NCBI GenBank assembly: GCA_001414485.1
Contig: LLEY01000141.1
Coordinates: forward strand, 104,700-168,699
Source of the DNA: Calycina herbarum
Lineage: Eukaryota; Ascomycota; Leotiomycetes; Helotiales; Pezizellaceae
Length of the DNA: 64,000 nt
Direction: 5' to 3'
Shown: positions 47,124-58,848 of the stretch, piece by piece
Position numbering within the stretch: the first letter of the stretch is position 1
How the letters are laid out: each line of letters opens with the position of its first letter
Notes under the pieces: generated by a model
Told to the model about the DNA's origin: nothing
The model's input: the letters and a program-made list of their open reading frames with translations, nothing else
Database searches by the model: none
Program-made: the position numbers and the translations under genes

Positions 47124-50100
47124 TATTCTCTAACGCTTCGTACTTTTATATACTTATTAAAATACTCTAACTATATAACTCTAAGCTTGTTATTTATCTA
47201 GCTATTAGTACTAATATTAATAACCTAGTCGCGTAGTATATCTGTGTTCTTATACTAAGAAGATATAAACACTTTACTTATAAAGATAATAAATAGCGAG
47301 ACTACCTAATCTGTTATATTAACTTCTTAAATAACTATAATCTATTTATAATTACCTAGCTAAACTTTTTTACGTCTCTCGTATATCTCTAAACTTGTAA
47401 TAATAAGCTAAGATAATATAATATCTATTATAAAACCAGTCTCGTTGAAATTATATATATCCTCGTTTATAATACTATATTTATTCTTAAATAACTATAT
47501 AAGTATAAACTATAGACTAATAATCCGCGGATCTTTAGTTAAAGCTTACTAATAATTATAAGAACGACTTTATTAAGTTTTTAGCTTAGGTATACGCTGA
47601 ATAAAGTTATCTAGCTAGTTCCTATCTATAAGCTACCTATCGCGCTTCTTTAGTAAGTTATTAGCTATATCTTATACTATATTCTTTATAGACGAAAACT
47701 CTCTCGAATTCTACTCTAATATATATCTAATTATCGCCTTCTTCTCTAGCTTCGTAAGTTTCTTCGAATTAGGCTTATAATCGCGTCTTAGTTAGATTCC
47801 GGCGCGTCGGCTTGAAATAGTAGATCGAGGGGTATTATAGGCCTTCGTAGCGCTTCGTTAGATAATTAACACGTTGTTTTCAAGTACTTAGATAGCTAAG
47901 TTGATCTTGTTTTCGTTAGAAGATATTTAGACGTTGTTTAGTAGAGATAATATAACTAGAAGTTAATAATTATTATAAAGTTTAAAAGGTAGCTAGCTCG
48001 CTTATAAAACACGTTATTAATTATAGAGAACTAAATAATATAATAATTAAGAATACTTATCCGTTGCTAACTAGCTAATACTTATAGAATAAGTTAAGCT
48101 AGGTAAAGAAATTTATAAAACTAGTTTAGTAAAATACCTATAGCTTAATTAGAATCAAAGCCGGGTATAAATAGAAGACGGTATTCGTCTTACTATTAGA
48201 ACTCTATAAGTATATAATAATATCTTTTAGTTTAACTAATATACTAGCTATATATTAGAGATAGAATAATAGTATTCTAGAAGACCTTCTAAGAGTTACT
48301 ATTATATACTTTCTAGATAATATATTAATCTTCTTAGAAAACGAAGAGAAATATAAGAAATATATTAAAGAAGTTTTATAATAACTTATAAAAGTAGACT
48401 CTTAATTAAAACTCTTAAAATATAAGTTTAGAGTTACTTATACTCTTTTTCTTAGACGAATTTTTAGTCTAGAAAAGATAGAAATAGACCTAGAAAAGAT
48501 CTATATAGTTGTTAAATAGAAATTACTAAGAAACGTTAAAGATATATAATTCTTCTTAGGATTTACTAACTTCTATAAACTATTTATTAAGGATTATATA
48601 AAGATAGTAAAACTAATATTAATACTAACTAGAAAAGCTATAGCTTTTGTCTAGAATAAGAAGACTAAAGTAGTCTTTTAGAAAATCAAAGAACAGTTTA
48701 TAGTAAAACCGATCTTATATAATTTTAATTATAATAAGCTAAGTATAATTAAGATAGACGTCTTAGATATAGTAGTAGACGCTATATATCTATAGTATAT
48801 TTCTCGAAGACTTTCGATATAGTATAATAGAACTATAGTATTTATAATAAAGAATTAATAGCTATTATTCTAGCTCTCGAAGAATAGAGAATTTATCTCT
48901 AGAGTACAACGTATTTAGTAATAGTACTTACTAATTATCTAAACCTAAAAACATTTACTACGACTAAGAAACTTATTACTAGACGCCTAGCTAGGTAGTT
49001 AGAAACCTTAGCCGGATTTAAGATAATTATTCGATATATCAGCGATATAAGTAATACTCGAGCTAATACTCTAAGCTAGAAACCAGGTTATAAGTAGAAT
49101 AAGAAGTACGTCGATACTATAATATTAAAATATAACAAAAACAGCGATTTAGTACTAATAGTATATAAGATTACTATAACTAAAAACGTTGATCTATAGA
49201 GAGAGAAAATTTATCAGACTTAAGAGAAAGATATATAAGACTTTCTAGTAGAAGAGAACTGTTATAAGAATAGAAAGCTCTAGGTTCCTACTTTATATAC
49301 AAAGGAATTTATTAGAGAATACTATTCTATACTAGTATATAGTTACTAAGGAGTTTATAAGATACTTTAGTAGATTAAATAATATTACTATATTAATAGA
49401 ATATTAAAAGTAGTTAAGAAAGTATTAGTAGAGTATAATATCTATACTAGGAATAAGGCTTTCTACTATATACTATATAAACAGATAAATATAACTCTAA
49501 TACTATAGATACCTTAGAAATTAATATCTTAGGATTTTATTATTAAATTACCGAAGTCTAAAGATCTAATAATAGAAGTTAAGTATAACTTAATCCTAGT
49601 TATTATAGAACAACTTATAAAATATATAATTTTAGTACTATATATAGAGTTAAGTATAGCTAAGGAATTAGTATTTATATTTCTTAAGAAAGTAGTCTTA
49701 AGATATAGACTACTAGAAGAAATACTCTTAGATAGAGATAAACTCTTTATCTCTAAATTCTAGACCGCTTTTATAGAGTAATTAAGTACGAAAAGAAAGC
49801 TTTCTATAGCTTTTTATCTATAAATAAATAGAGAGAACGAATATATAAATTAAGTAGTTAAGATATACTTTCGTTATTATATAAATTACTAGTAAAATAA
49901 CTAGATAGAACTACTACTCTTAGTATAGTTTACTTATAATAGTTTAGTAACGGAAATAACACTTATTATACTATTCTACGCTAACTTTAGATATAAATTA
50001 ATAGTATATTAAGAACTATTATCTACGACTATTAATAATCAGCTTACTTATATTTAGATCTTAAAAATTAAGAGGTTATATAAAGAACTCGTAGAAGACT

Positions 50101-51061
50101 TATAGTTTATAGTTAAAAGAAACGTATACTACTATAATAAACGACGTAGTTAGAAGCTAACGCTAAAAGAGAGGAATAAAGTCTACTTAGTATAGAAAAA
50201 TATCGATATAAAAAGACCTAGTAATAAATTAGATTATAAAAAACTTAGAATATTTAAAATGAAACGAGTTAGAGAACCTTTGAATTATAAATTAGTACTA
50301 CTACGAATAATAAACATCTATCTAGTATTCTATATATCCTTACTTAAACTAGTACTACTAGGAGTACTACTAGCTCTACTTATAGAAATTCAACTAGTAA
50401 ACCTAAACGCCGAGTATAAAGTTAAGAGAATTCTTAACTATAGACTTATTAGAGGACAAGTTAAGTACTTAATTAAATAGTTAGATTACCTATACTTAGA
50501 AAATACTTAGGAACTAAAAAGCAACCTTAACTATTACTTAGAGGAACTTTAGGAGTTTAACCGACGAAACCCAGGGCTGTCTAGAACTCGAGACCTAGGT
50601 TAGACAGAGAAACGTTATTAGAAAGTATCTATTTAACGAAAGAGGCTATCTCAAAGACAGGAAACTAGGAAGACAGAGACTCGGAAGAAGGAATCGGAGA
50701 AGTAATAAGAGATCGTTTACGTATTAGGCCGAAGAAAAAACGATATATAGGTTTTTAAGGCCTAGGAGAGGAAACGATAAGATAGCTAGAACTATCGTAG
50801 GATCTTTTCAACTAAATATACTTAGAATAACGAGAGGATTTAGAAAGCTCTAGAAAGTAGTAGCGAGACTGTTTTTAATAAAAAGAATAAGTCTCTACTA
50901 GACGTTATATAGACTCGATTTATATAGTAAGAGCTAGACGCTCTTTTCGTTTAGTATAGAAGGAAGATATATTTATATACGAAGGAACGTTGTTAACCTT
51001 CTAACGATATTTCTTTAGTTATATATTAGTATAGAGATATACTAATCTACGAAGAGGATAG

Positions 51062-51527
51062 TATTATAAATTATATACTAGTACGTAACTAAGTAAAGTC
51101 TAGGCGACGCTCTAATAGAACAAGTACTATTAGAACCTAGAAAAGGAAAGAGGATTAAATATATTAGATATATAATCTATAGATCTTATTATAAGTTATA
51201 TTACGTAACTTAGTTAGAAGTAGTTAGGTAATAGAGTCTAGTTTTAGAAGCTCTGGAATTAGAGTCGAACTCTATATTTAGAACTTCTATAGAATAGAAC
51301 TCTAAAAAAGAGAACGAAGGTTCTATATAAGACTAGCACGTCTGCTACCTAGATAGAAGCTTCGTACTTAACTTTAGTTATTAATTTTATTATCTTATTT
51401 AATATCTTTGATATAAGTAACGAGTTTACTTCTAAGTAAATAACCCGGCGCTTCTATACTTCTTATCTATATACTAACTATCGAGACTTAGTTACCTTTG
51501 TTTAGTTCGTATAGAGTTTCGTTATAA
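51062..51527 (+). repeat. 3' LTR of element B (C-type U3)
   Basis: 466 bp, starts TATTATAAATTATATAC and ends TTTCGTTATA. The U3 core (AGTCTAGGCGACGCTCTAAT and on) aligns with the element C LTR and not with the element B 5' LTR. Confidence 0.85.
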
Positions 51528-52033
51528 TATACGACTTAGTAATAAACTACGTTAGATATATTATACTTATAATACTTATATTACTTATCTCTATTTCTCT
51601 ACTCTACGTCGTTTTACTAGCGTTAGCTAAGTATAAATCTATATAGTAGTAGATAGTAAAGTATTTCTATTAATTAGTCTAGTTTAAAAGAAACTAAGTA
51701 TTTAAAATTATATATAAAAGATATATATATTTAAACTTCTTATATAATAATTACTTCTTCTTTCTAACTAGTATCTTCTACTTATTATCGCTTTCTATTA
51801 TTATACGCTAGCTTTATAGATATAATACGTAGCGAACGTTCTTACTATAAATAAGAGTCTTTTTCTTAAAACTAGGTTTTCTATCTTACTAAATACTCTT
51901 TTAAATAGCGTACTTAAATCTAGAATTAAATTCATAGTTTCTAGTTAACTATAAATTCTAACTAATAACCTTAGTATATTTATATCTAGGCTAAGTATAA
52001 AGTATTAGTATATATATATAATTATTAGATCTA
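51528..52033. other. AT-rich spacer between elements B and C
   Basis: RIP-mutated, no coding sequence recognised. The last ~20 bp before 52034 may belong to the inverted-repeat element that element C inserted into. Confidence 0.4.
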
Positions 52034-52465
52034 TGTAACGAAACTTAAACGAACTTAAATAAGATGACTAAGTCTCGAAGGTTAGTATGTAGGTAAGAAG
52101 TATAGATGCGCCGGGTTGTTTACTTAGAAGTGAACTTGTTACTTATATTAAAGATATTAAACAAGATAATAAGATTAATAACTAAAGTTGAGTACGAAGC
52201 TCTTATCTAGATAGTAGACGTGCTAGTATATATAGAACCTTCGTTCCTCTAGGTAGCTAACTCGCTTGTTAAGCTGGCGATCTAACGAGCTAGTTCGCCT
52301 AGCGATCTAGCGATCCCTTTCGTTACGTGATTATTATAATGAAATCCTTAGATCGCTTAGCTAACCTAACCGATCCCTATCTACTATAAGAGTATTCTAA
52401 TAGTACTTAACCTGTTAGGACGCCGCCTAGTCTTTACTTATCACGTATATACGTGATTCGTAACA
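52034..52465 (-). repeat. 3' LTR of element C
   Basis: 432 bp. Most visible differences from the partner LTR are C to T or G to A changes on this side. Confidence 0.95.
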
Positions 52466-52603
52466 CTATCCCCTTCTTAGCTTAGCATATCCCTACGCTT
52501 AAGTACGACCTAAGAAATATCGTTAGAAGGCTAGCAGCCTTCTTCTCTTTTCACTATACTACCCGATCGTTTAACGAAACATACTGAGTATATCGCTCTT
52601 AGA

Positions 52604-53166
52604 AAAGAAATTAACTTATCTAGAATAAAAATAGCGTCTTATACCCGATGTTTAAAAGCTGGTTTTATAAATAAATATGTCGCCTCTTAAGATAAAAATC
52701 TGAATTGCTATAGTCGTTATACAAAGAACAGTAAGACCTGCGACGTTTACGAAGTAAACCACATACCGACTATTCGAGATTAGAAGTCCGTAGATGCTTA
52801 GATCTAACGACTAGAGGACAAGGCCGATAAGGCTATAGCGAAAGTCCTCTAGGTTAATAAGCAGAAGAAGCTGCTTTACGCCTAGAAGTAGAGAATGATA
52901 GCAGCTAGTCTTAACTCCCTTAAGGAGCTAGATACTATTGAAGAATTAGAAAGAAAGGAAAAAGAGAAGAAGGAAGAAAAGAAGCGGATAGAAGAAGAGG
53001 CTGCTAGGCTGGCCGCCCTTCCTACGCCCGACGTTTCCGACCCTGCCTTCGCTCTAGGCCTCGACCTAGCCTTTCTTAAGTCCTTTCCTACTAACTACGC
53101 GATATAGGCAGACTTAGGTTTCGATAGTAGAACTCCTAAAGTTCCTCCGAGTACTAGCTAATGTTT
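52604..53166 (+). pseudogene. Antisense ORF of element C: Cys-containing and coiled-coil protein, best-preserved copy
   Basis: Opposite strand to gag-pol, between the chromodomain end and the 3' LTR. The frame from about 52604 reads RKEINLSRIKIASYTRCLK, then a Cys-rich stretch (NCYSRYTKNSKTCDVYEV) resembling a small zinc-binding motif, then DKADKAIAKVL. From 52895 to 53107 it is fully open: MIAASLNSLKEL, a Glu/Lys coiled coil (EELERKEKEKKEEKKRIEEE) and a Pro/Ala/Leu tail (AALPTPDVSDPAFALG, then LKSFPTNYAI). After one TAG (Gln type) the conserved ADLGFDSRTPKVPPS follows. Copies exist in elements A and D. Function unknown; a DNA- or RNA-binding regulator is only a guess. Confidence 0.7.
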
Positions 53167-53179
53167 TTTCTAGGTTCCT

Positions 53180-56100
53180 AAGTATTTTCTAAATATAGGT
53201 AATCTAACTATTTTATTAAATACTTAACCTATCCTCTAATAAGTCTATAGTTAAGAATCCTCTTAACTTTATACTTAGCGTTTAGGTTTACTAGTTAAAT
53301 TTCTATAAGTGAGGCTAGTAGTGCTTCTAGTAATACTAGTTTAAGCAGGGATATATAGAATACTAGATAGATATTTATTATTCTTAGTAGCGCTAATTTA
53401 TAATTCAAAGATCCTTTAACACGTTTAATTTTAAATAGTCTAAGTTTTTTATAATCTAATTTATTACTTAGTCTTTTTATATTAATATTCTTTTGTACTA
53501 AGTAGACTTTATCTCCCTCTTTTAGTATTAGCTCTTAACTACGTCGTTTATTATAGTAGTACGTATTTCTTTCAGCTATAAATTACAAATCCTCTACAAG
53601 TTCCTTATATAGCCCTTTAATTTTCGAGATATAAACACGAGTAAGCTGGTTGTCGATAGTCATAGACAGCGGTTCTCGATACGCTAATAATTTATACCTA
53701 AAATTAGCATAGAATAGTATAACAAGTGTTGTTTCCGTTACTGAACTATTATAGGCAAACTATGCTAAAGGCAGCAGTTCTACCTAATTATCTTATTAGT
53801 AGTTTATATAACAACGAAGGTATGTTTTAACTACTTAATTCATCCTTTCGTTTCCTCTATTTATTTAAGGGTAGAAAGCTATAGAGAGCTTTCTTTTCAC
53901 ACCTAATCGTTCTATAAGAGCAATCTAAAATTTTAAGGTAAAGAGCTTATCTCTATCTAAGAGTATCTCTTCTAGTAGTCTATGTCTTAAGACTACTTCC
54001 CTAAGGAATACAAATGCTAATTCCTTAGCTATACTTAATTCTACATATACTATAAGAATTATATATTTTATAAGTTATTCTATAATAACTAGGATTATAT
54101 TATATTTAACTCCTATTATCAGATCTTTAGATTTTAGTAATTTAATAATAAAATCTATAGATATTAATTTCTAAGGTACCTATAGTATTAGAGTAGTATT
54201 TATTTGTCTATAAGGTATATAGTAGGAAGCCTTATTCCTAGTATAAGTATTATATTCTACTATTACTTCCTTAACTATCGTAGATAATCGATTAATATAA
54301 TAGTATTATCTTATTCTCTAGAGGGTTCTGCGAATTCCTTAGTAACTATAAGTAGGTATAGTATAGTATTCCTATATAAATTTTTTTATATACAAGCTAG
54401 GAACCTATAGTTTCCCTTTTACGTACTAATTATAACCTTTATATATATTCTAAATCTTATCTATCTAAATGTCGTTTATTACTACTATCTCGTATATAGT
54501 AGGTACTAAGTCTCTATTCTTAAGAGTTTTTAAGATTATAATCTTCTTATACTTCTTATTTCCCTCGTATCCGGGTTTCCGGCTAAGAGCATTAGCTCGA
54601 GCATTTAACGTTCTCTTTATATGTCGAATAATAATATTAAATCCTTCTAATATCTCTAACTATCTAGCTAATCGTCTAGTTATAAGTTCCTTAGTTATTA
54701 TAAACGTTCTAAGATTCTCGTAGTTAGATAAAACTATAACTAGGTATTTTACTAACTATAAATAAATTCTCTAGTATTCTAAAGCTAATACTATAATAAG
54801 TAATTCCTTGTCGAAGATACTATAGTTTTATTATACTAGGTTAAATATCTTAGAATAATATATAATAGGTATAAGTTTTCCCTTATTATTTAGCTATAAG
54901 TGAACTATACCTACTACTATGTCTAAGGTGTCTATTTCGATTATACTAGGTTTATCTACGTCGAAATCATATAAAATAGGTTTTTCTATAAACTTTGCTT
55001 TAATTTTCTAAAAAGCTTCCTCTACTTATTTATTCTATATAAACTTAATAGCTTTCTTAACTAGTCTTAACATTGGTTTAGTAATCTTTATATAGTCTTA
55101 TATAAACGGATAGTAAAAGTTTATAAATCTAAGGAAGGACTATACGTCTTTTATATTCTCTAGTAACTTCTAGTTTAAGACGTCCTAGATCTTTACTAGA
55201 TCTATTTCTATTTTTCCTAGGCTAAATACCTATCCTAGGAAAAGTGTCTAAGTTACTCTAAACTCGTATTTCAAGAGTTTTAACTAAGAATTCACTTTTA
55301 TAAGTTATTATAAAACTTCTCTAATATGTTCTTTATATTCTTCTTCTTTTTCTAAGAAGATTAGGATATTATCTAGGTAATAAATTACTATTACTCCTAG
55401 AAGATCTCCTAAAATGTTATTATTTTATCTCTAATATATAGCTGGTATGTTATAGAGTCTAAATAGTATAACTATGTATTTATAAAGGCCCAATAGTAAG
55501 GCAAATGCTGTCTTCTATTCGTCTCCGACTTTTATTCTTATAAGTCTATAGACGTTTTATTAATCTAGTTTCGTAAATCGTACTACCTTACCTAACTTGT
55601 TCTATAAGTATTAGCTAGGTAGTAGCGGATAAGCGTTCTTAACCGTAGCGTGATTTACTTCTCGATAATTAACATATACTCTCCTATCTAGGTCGTCTTT
55701 CTTCTTAATAATAAGCATGTTTAAGGTAATTAGCGACTTAGATCTTCTAATATATCTCTTCTTAATACCTTCCTTTATATAACTTTCTATTCTCTATAGG
55801 CTTTTCTAGTTATATAACCGAAGCTTCTGCTTTAAGAGGTAATAACCCTCTTTTAATTTAATCTTATAATCCTATAAGCGATGTTCTAGCAAGGCTCGTA
55901 AGTCTTCTAAGTTTTTAAACAAAGCCTTAAATTCTCTATACTACATAGGTATTTCGTTATTAGCTTTCTTACTAACCTGTAGAGGACCCTAGGCAAGGTG
56001 TCCTAGCACTTTAGAAGAGGTGGCACTAACCTCGTTCTAGCCTTAAAGTTATAAATACAAACCTACGTATTTACATTAACTAAAGGTTATCGTTCTAGCC

Positions 56101-57800
56101 TTCTAGTTAATTTCTAGATTATGTTCCTAAATCTATAGTATACTAAGTATTACTTCTTTACTTCCTATTTTAACAATATCGAATTATATATCTAAACAGT
56201 GTCCTTTAATATTAATTCTTATTAGAATAGTTTACTAATTAATAATCCCGTTTTAGTATATAACGTCTGTTCTATCGACCACTCCTAGTTAATATAGTCT
56301 TATTTCCTTAATTAAGACGTTCAGCTTCTCTCAAGCTATTAGAGAGATAAAGTTACCCGTTACTCCTAAGTCTATTATAACTTATAACTTTTTCCCTTTT
56401 ACTTCTATAGTTATTACCAACTGTCTTTCTCCTAAAGTAGTATCTAACTTTGCTTTAATATATTAGACTTCGAAAGATCGATTTTCTTAATTATAATTTT
56501 TTCTTTCCTTATCCTTATACTATAGAAAGAATCTCACTCTTTCCTTATTAGCATATACTACCTCGTATACTAATCTATATTCTACGATTCTTATAGTTTT
56601 AGGAATTTCCCCTATAAATTGTTTTAGTGTTTGTCCATAGTTATATTAGATCTATTTATAACTGGTTTCTGAAATAGCTTCTACTAACTATAGTTCTCCT
56701 ATATATAGATAATCTAAAGTAGCCTCTAGTATACTTATCTCCGGTTTTATATAGTAAACTTTAAATATATAGTCCCTTGAATTCTTTTCCCTAATAGCCC
56801 TAATTCGAGACTAAAGAAAGAATACTACTCCTTCTTTATCTAATAATACTACTTCGTATATCTAATAATATTCTACTATTCTAGTAGGCTCTAGTAATAT
56901 TCCTTTGAATCGCTTCTATAATAACCAGTCTAAAGTCAGACTTAGTTTACATTATATCTATCACACTATTATTTCCTAAACTGTTTCTATAAACTATAGT
57001 TCTTCTACTAATAGATAGCATATTTCTTCCGGTTCTGTCTTAGCCTATCTAGTTATATTAAATTCCCTTCGCTCCTAGAATAATATACTAAACAGTTGTT
57101 ATAAGTCGTATTTTCTTAGTACTAACCTATTATTTCTAATTAACATAACTACGATATATCGCTTAAATTCCTCTAGTATAACATCTTCGGGCAGTGTCTT
57201 AAGGAAAGGGGTTTTAATTCGTCTTACAAATCCTATTAGAACTTGCTATGTCTACGTACTAGTCTTATTCGACATATCGTATACTTTCTACATATCTCCT
57301 ACTTTAAAGTAGCTAGGTTTTTCAACTGGTTAGCGTTTCCGTTCTAGTTCCTTTTCTTCAATAGTTTTTCGTCTAGTAATTAGGCTAACTAGAGTTATCG
57401 TTTTAGGGTTATTACTTATAACTATATACGTTATTAAGATAGTTAGGTTAACCCCTTATATTATATAAGGACTCTAGAAATCTAGTTTCTAATTATCGAT
57501 ATATACTTATCGATTTCCTTATTTAAAAGTTCTAAGGAAAGCTTAAGTTTCTCTAACTTCTAGGTCTTTATTCTTCATTTCTCCTTCTGAACTAGAAGAT
57601 AAATCCGATGTCTCTAAAGAACTAGTCGATAGTAGTGATTTATATTCTACTTAAAAAGGTTACTTAGATTCTATTACTAATTATATATTATAATATTCCT
57701 TAAGGAGTAGATCTCTATTATTATTAGTATCTTATACTCTACTAATTCCTTTGTTATTTTCAATCTAGGTTCTATACCCTCGTACTTTAAGCTCCTTATT
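53180..57800 (-). pseudogene. pol of element C (PR-RT-RNase H-IN-chromodomain), RIP-inactivated
   Basis: Minus strand. The chromodomain is near 53190-53290, and the RT active-site region (YLD-type) near 55360-55385. The protease is near 56340-56370, where the DSGA codons are nearly intact. About 0.5 kb more sequence than in element D lies between protease and gag (56440-57100), so this is a slightly different subfamily. Damage is by RIP-type transitions. Confidence 0.85.
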
Positions 57801-57839
57801 AGTAAGTTTAATATAATTAGTTAAAGCTACTTATTATTA

Positions 57840-58817
57840 AACAGTAGTATTGATTTGTTTCTTTCTCTTAGAATCTTTCTTCTTACTATACTTATTTGCT
57901 CTATAGCCTAGCTAGCTATAATTATAATATAAGTTCTACTTACGTCGATGATTTTGTTCTTCCTAGGAAAGTCCTCCTTTTTTTAGAAAGGTTTTCTTTT
58001 GTATAGCGTTTGCCTCCTTACTATGCTTGCTGGCGTAAGAGTGCTTCTACTTCCCTAACCCTTTTCTCTTTTCCCTGTGTCTAGGGTTACTCTTCCTAAA
58101 TTTATATAGGCGGTTGTCTAGTTAGACGACTTTCTTAATTATACCTGTAATAGTTAAGAACTGTATGTTCTACTTAGCTATTTCCTTATAAATATGTATC
58201 TTTAATCCTCTATAAAAGAGTTCTATAAGAGTAATCGTATCCTATCCCAACTTCGTTCTATAACGTTGAAACTCATTAGTATAATCTATTACTAATCTGG
58301 TCTAGTATAATTCTAAAAGCTTATATACAGCTGTTTAGATTATATCGAAGTCTTTAAAGACTTTCCCAATAGTTACCTTAAATCCTCTCTAAGATTTAAA
58401 TATAACCTTAGTTAATTCCATCTTTCTATCTTTATCCTCATTTTTAAAGAAGTCCTCTAAGTATAGCTAAGCCTATTCTAACGCTAATCCTCTAAGATAG
58501 GAGATAGCAAAGATGGTTCGCGAATTATAATTGCCTTCGAACTTATCAGAGTTAAAGTTAAAGTAGATGTCTATTTAGAGAAGGAATAAGTCGAGTTCCT
58601 TTCGCTTCCTATAATACGTATCTAGCATCTTAACTTTGATAGACTCAAGTGCTTCGACCTTATAGAGCTCAGGGGCGTCCGGCATGCTAACATTATCGTC
58701 GTTCCTAGTTAACTGTGTACCAGCAGGTGTTCTTCCGGTTACACTTCTAGATGTTCCTACGACGTTGACTCGACTAGTATTCGGGCTAGCTGCTACGGCG
58801 GGAGTTACTAGGGCCAT
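57840..58817 (-). pseudogene. gag of element C, partly intact
   Basis: Starts at the ATG at 58817 and is open for 80 codons (MALVTPAVAASPNTSRVNVV, then PDAPELYKVEALESIKVKM) to a TAG at 58575. The same frame then continues IDIYFNFNSDKFEGNYNSR, IFAISYLRGLALE, FFKNEDKDRKMELTKVIFKS and DYTNEFQRYRTKLG. It ends in a zinc-knuckle remnant LYYNYS-stop-LGYRANKYSKKK (family CYNCGxLGHRANxCxKKK). The first stop fits TGG or CAG to TAG. Gag would package element RNA. The ATG follows the primer-binding site by about 24 nt. Confidence 0.85.
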
Positions 58818-58838
58818 GGCGACTGAACTTCTAAGCAG

Positions 58839-58846
58839 GTGCTCAA
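58839..58846 (-). promoter_or_regulatory. Self-priming primer-binding site of element C
   Basis: TTGAGCAC on the minus strand, two bases after the 5' LTR. It is exactly complementary to GTGCTCAA, inferred as the ancestral transcript 5' region within the LTR (59003-59010 reads GTGCTTAA; the other LTR retains CTCAA). That region sits about 40 nt after a TATA-like box. This matches the self-priming mechanism known for Tf1/sushi-group elements. Confidence 0.5.
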
Positions 58847-58848
58847 AG

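Larger units (their letters stand above)
44326..48014 (-). mobile_element. pogo-like transposon P1 nested in element B, itself interrupted by P2
   Basis: Inverted termini are ACGTGTTTTATAAGCGAG at the left and the complement at the right. TA duplications lie at 44324-44325 and 48015-48016. Removing it restores gypsy sequence matching element A. Without P2 it is about 1.84 kb. The transposase is on the minus strand and RIP-inactivated. Confidence 0.9.
42460..50560 (+). pseudogene. pol of element B (PR-RT-RNase H-IN-chromodomain), interrupted
   Basis: Protease region at about 43625-43660 (NSRVTGNFLSL, family DSGATGNF). RT and RNase H follow element P1: FLDNILIFLENEEKYKKYI (about 48318) and SEIRIIxDVLD-type RNase H start. 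The integrase is followed by a chromodomain at about 50409-50510 (NAEYKVKRILNYRLIRGQ, then K-stop-LDYLYLENT). The open frame 50259-50480 spans the integrase tail and chromodomain. Family role: copying and integration guided to methylated-histone chromatin. Confidence 0.85.
40986..51527 (+). mobile_element. Ty3/gypsy chromovirus B with two nested pogo-like transposons, mismatched LTRs
   Basis: gag-pol in plus orientation between a 452-bp LTR (40986-41437) and a 466-bp LTR (51062-51527). pol is interrupted by pogo-like element P1 (44326-48014), itself interrupted by P2 (45272-47123). The flanking 5-mers (CTTCT and ATATA) do not match and the LTR U3 cores differ. The left LTR resembles element A and the right LTR resembles element C. 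This points to recombination between two insertions. Confidence 0.87.

Noticed and set aside
54469..54723. Plus-strand frame of 84 codons
   Set aside because: Shadow of element C pol on the opposite strand with RIP-made hydrophobic composition.
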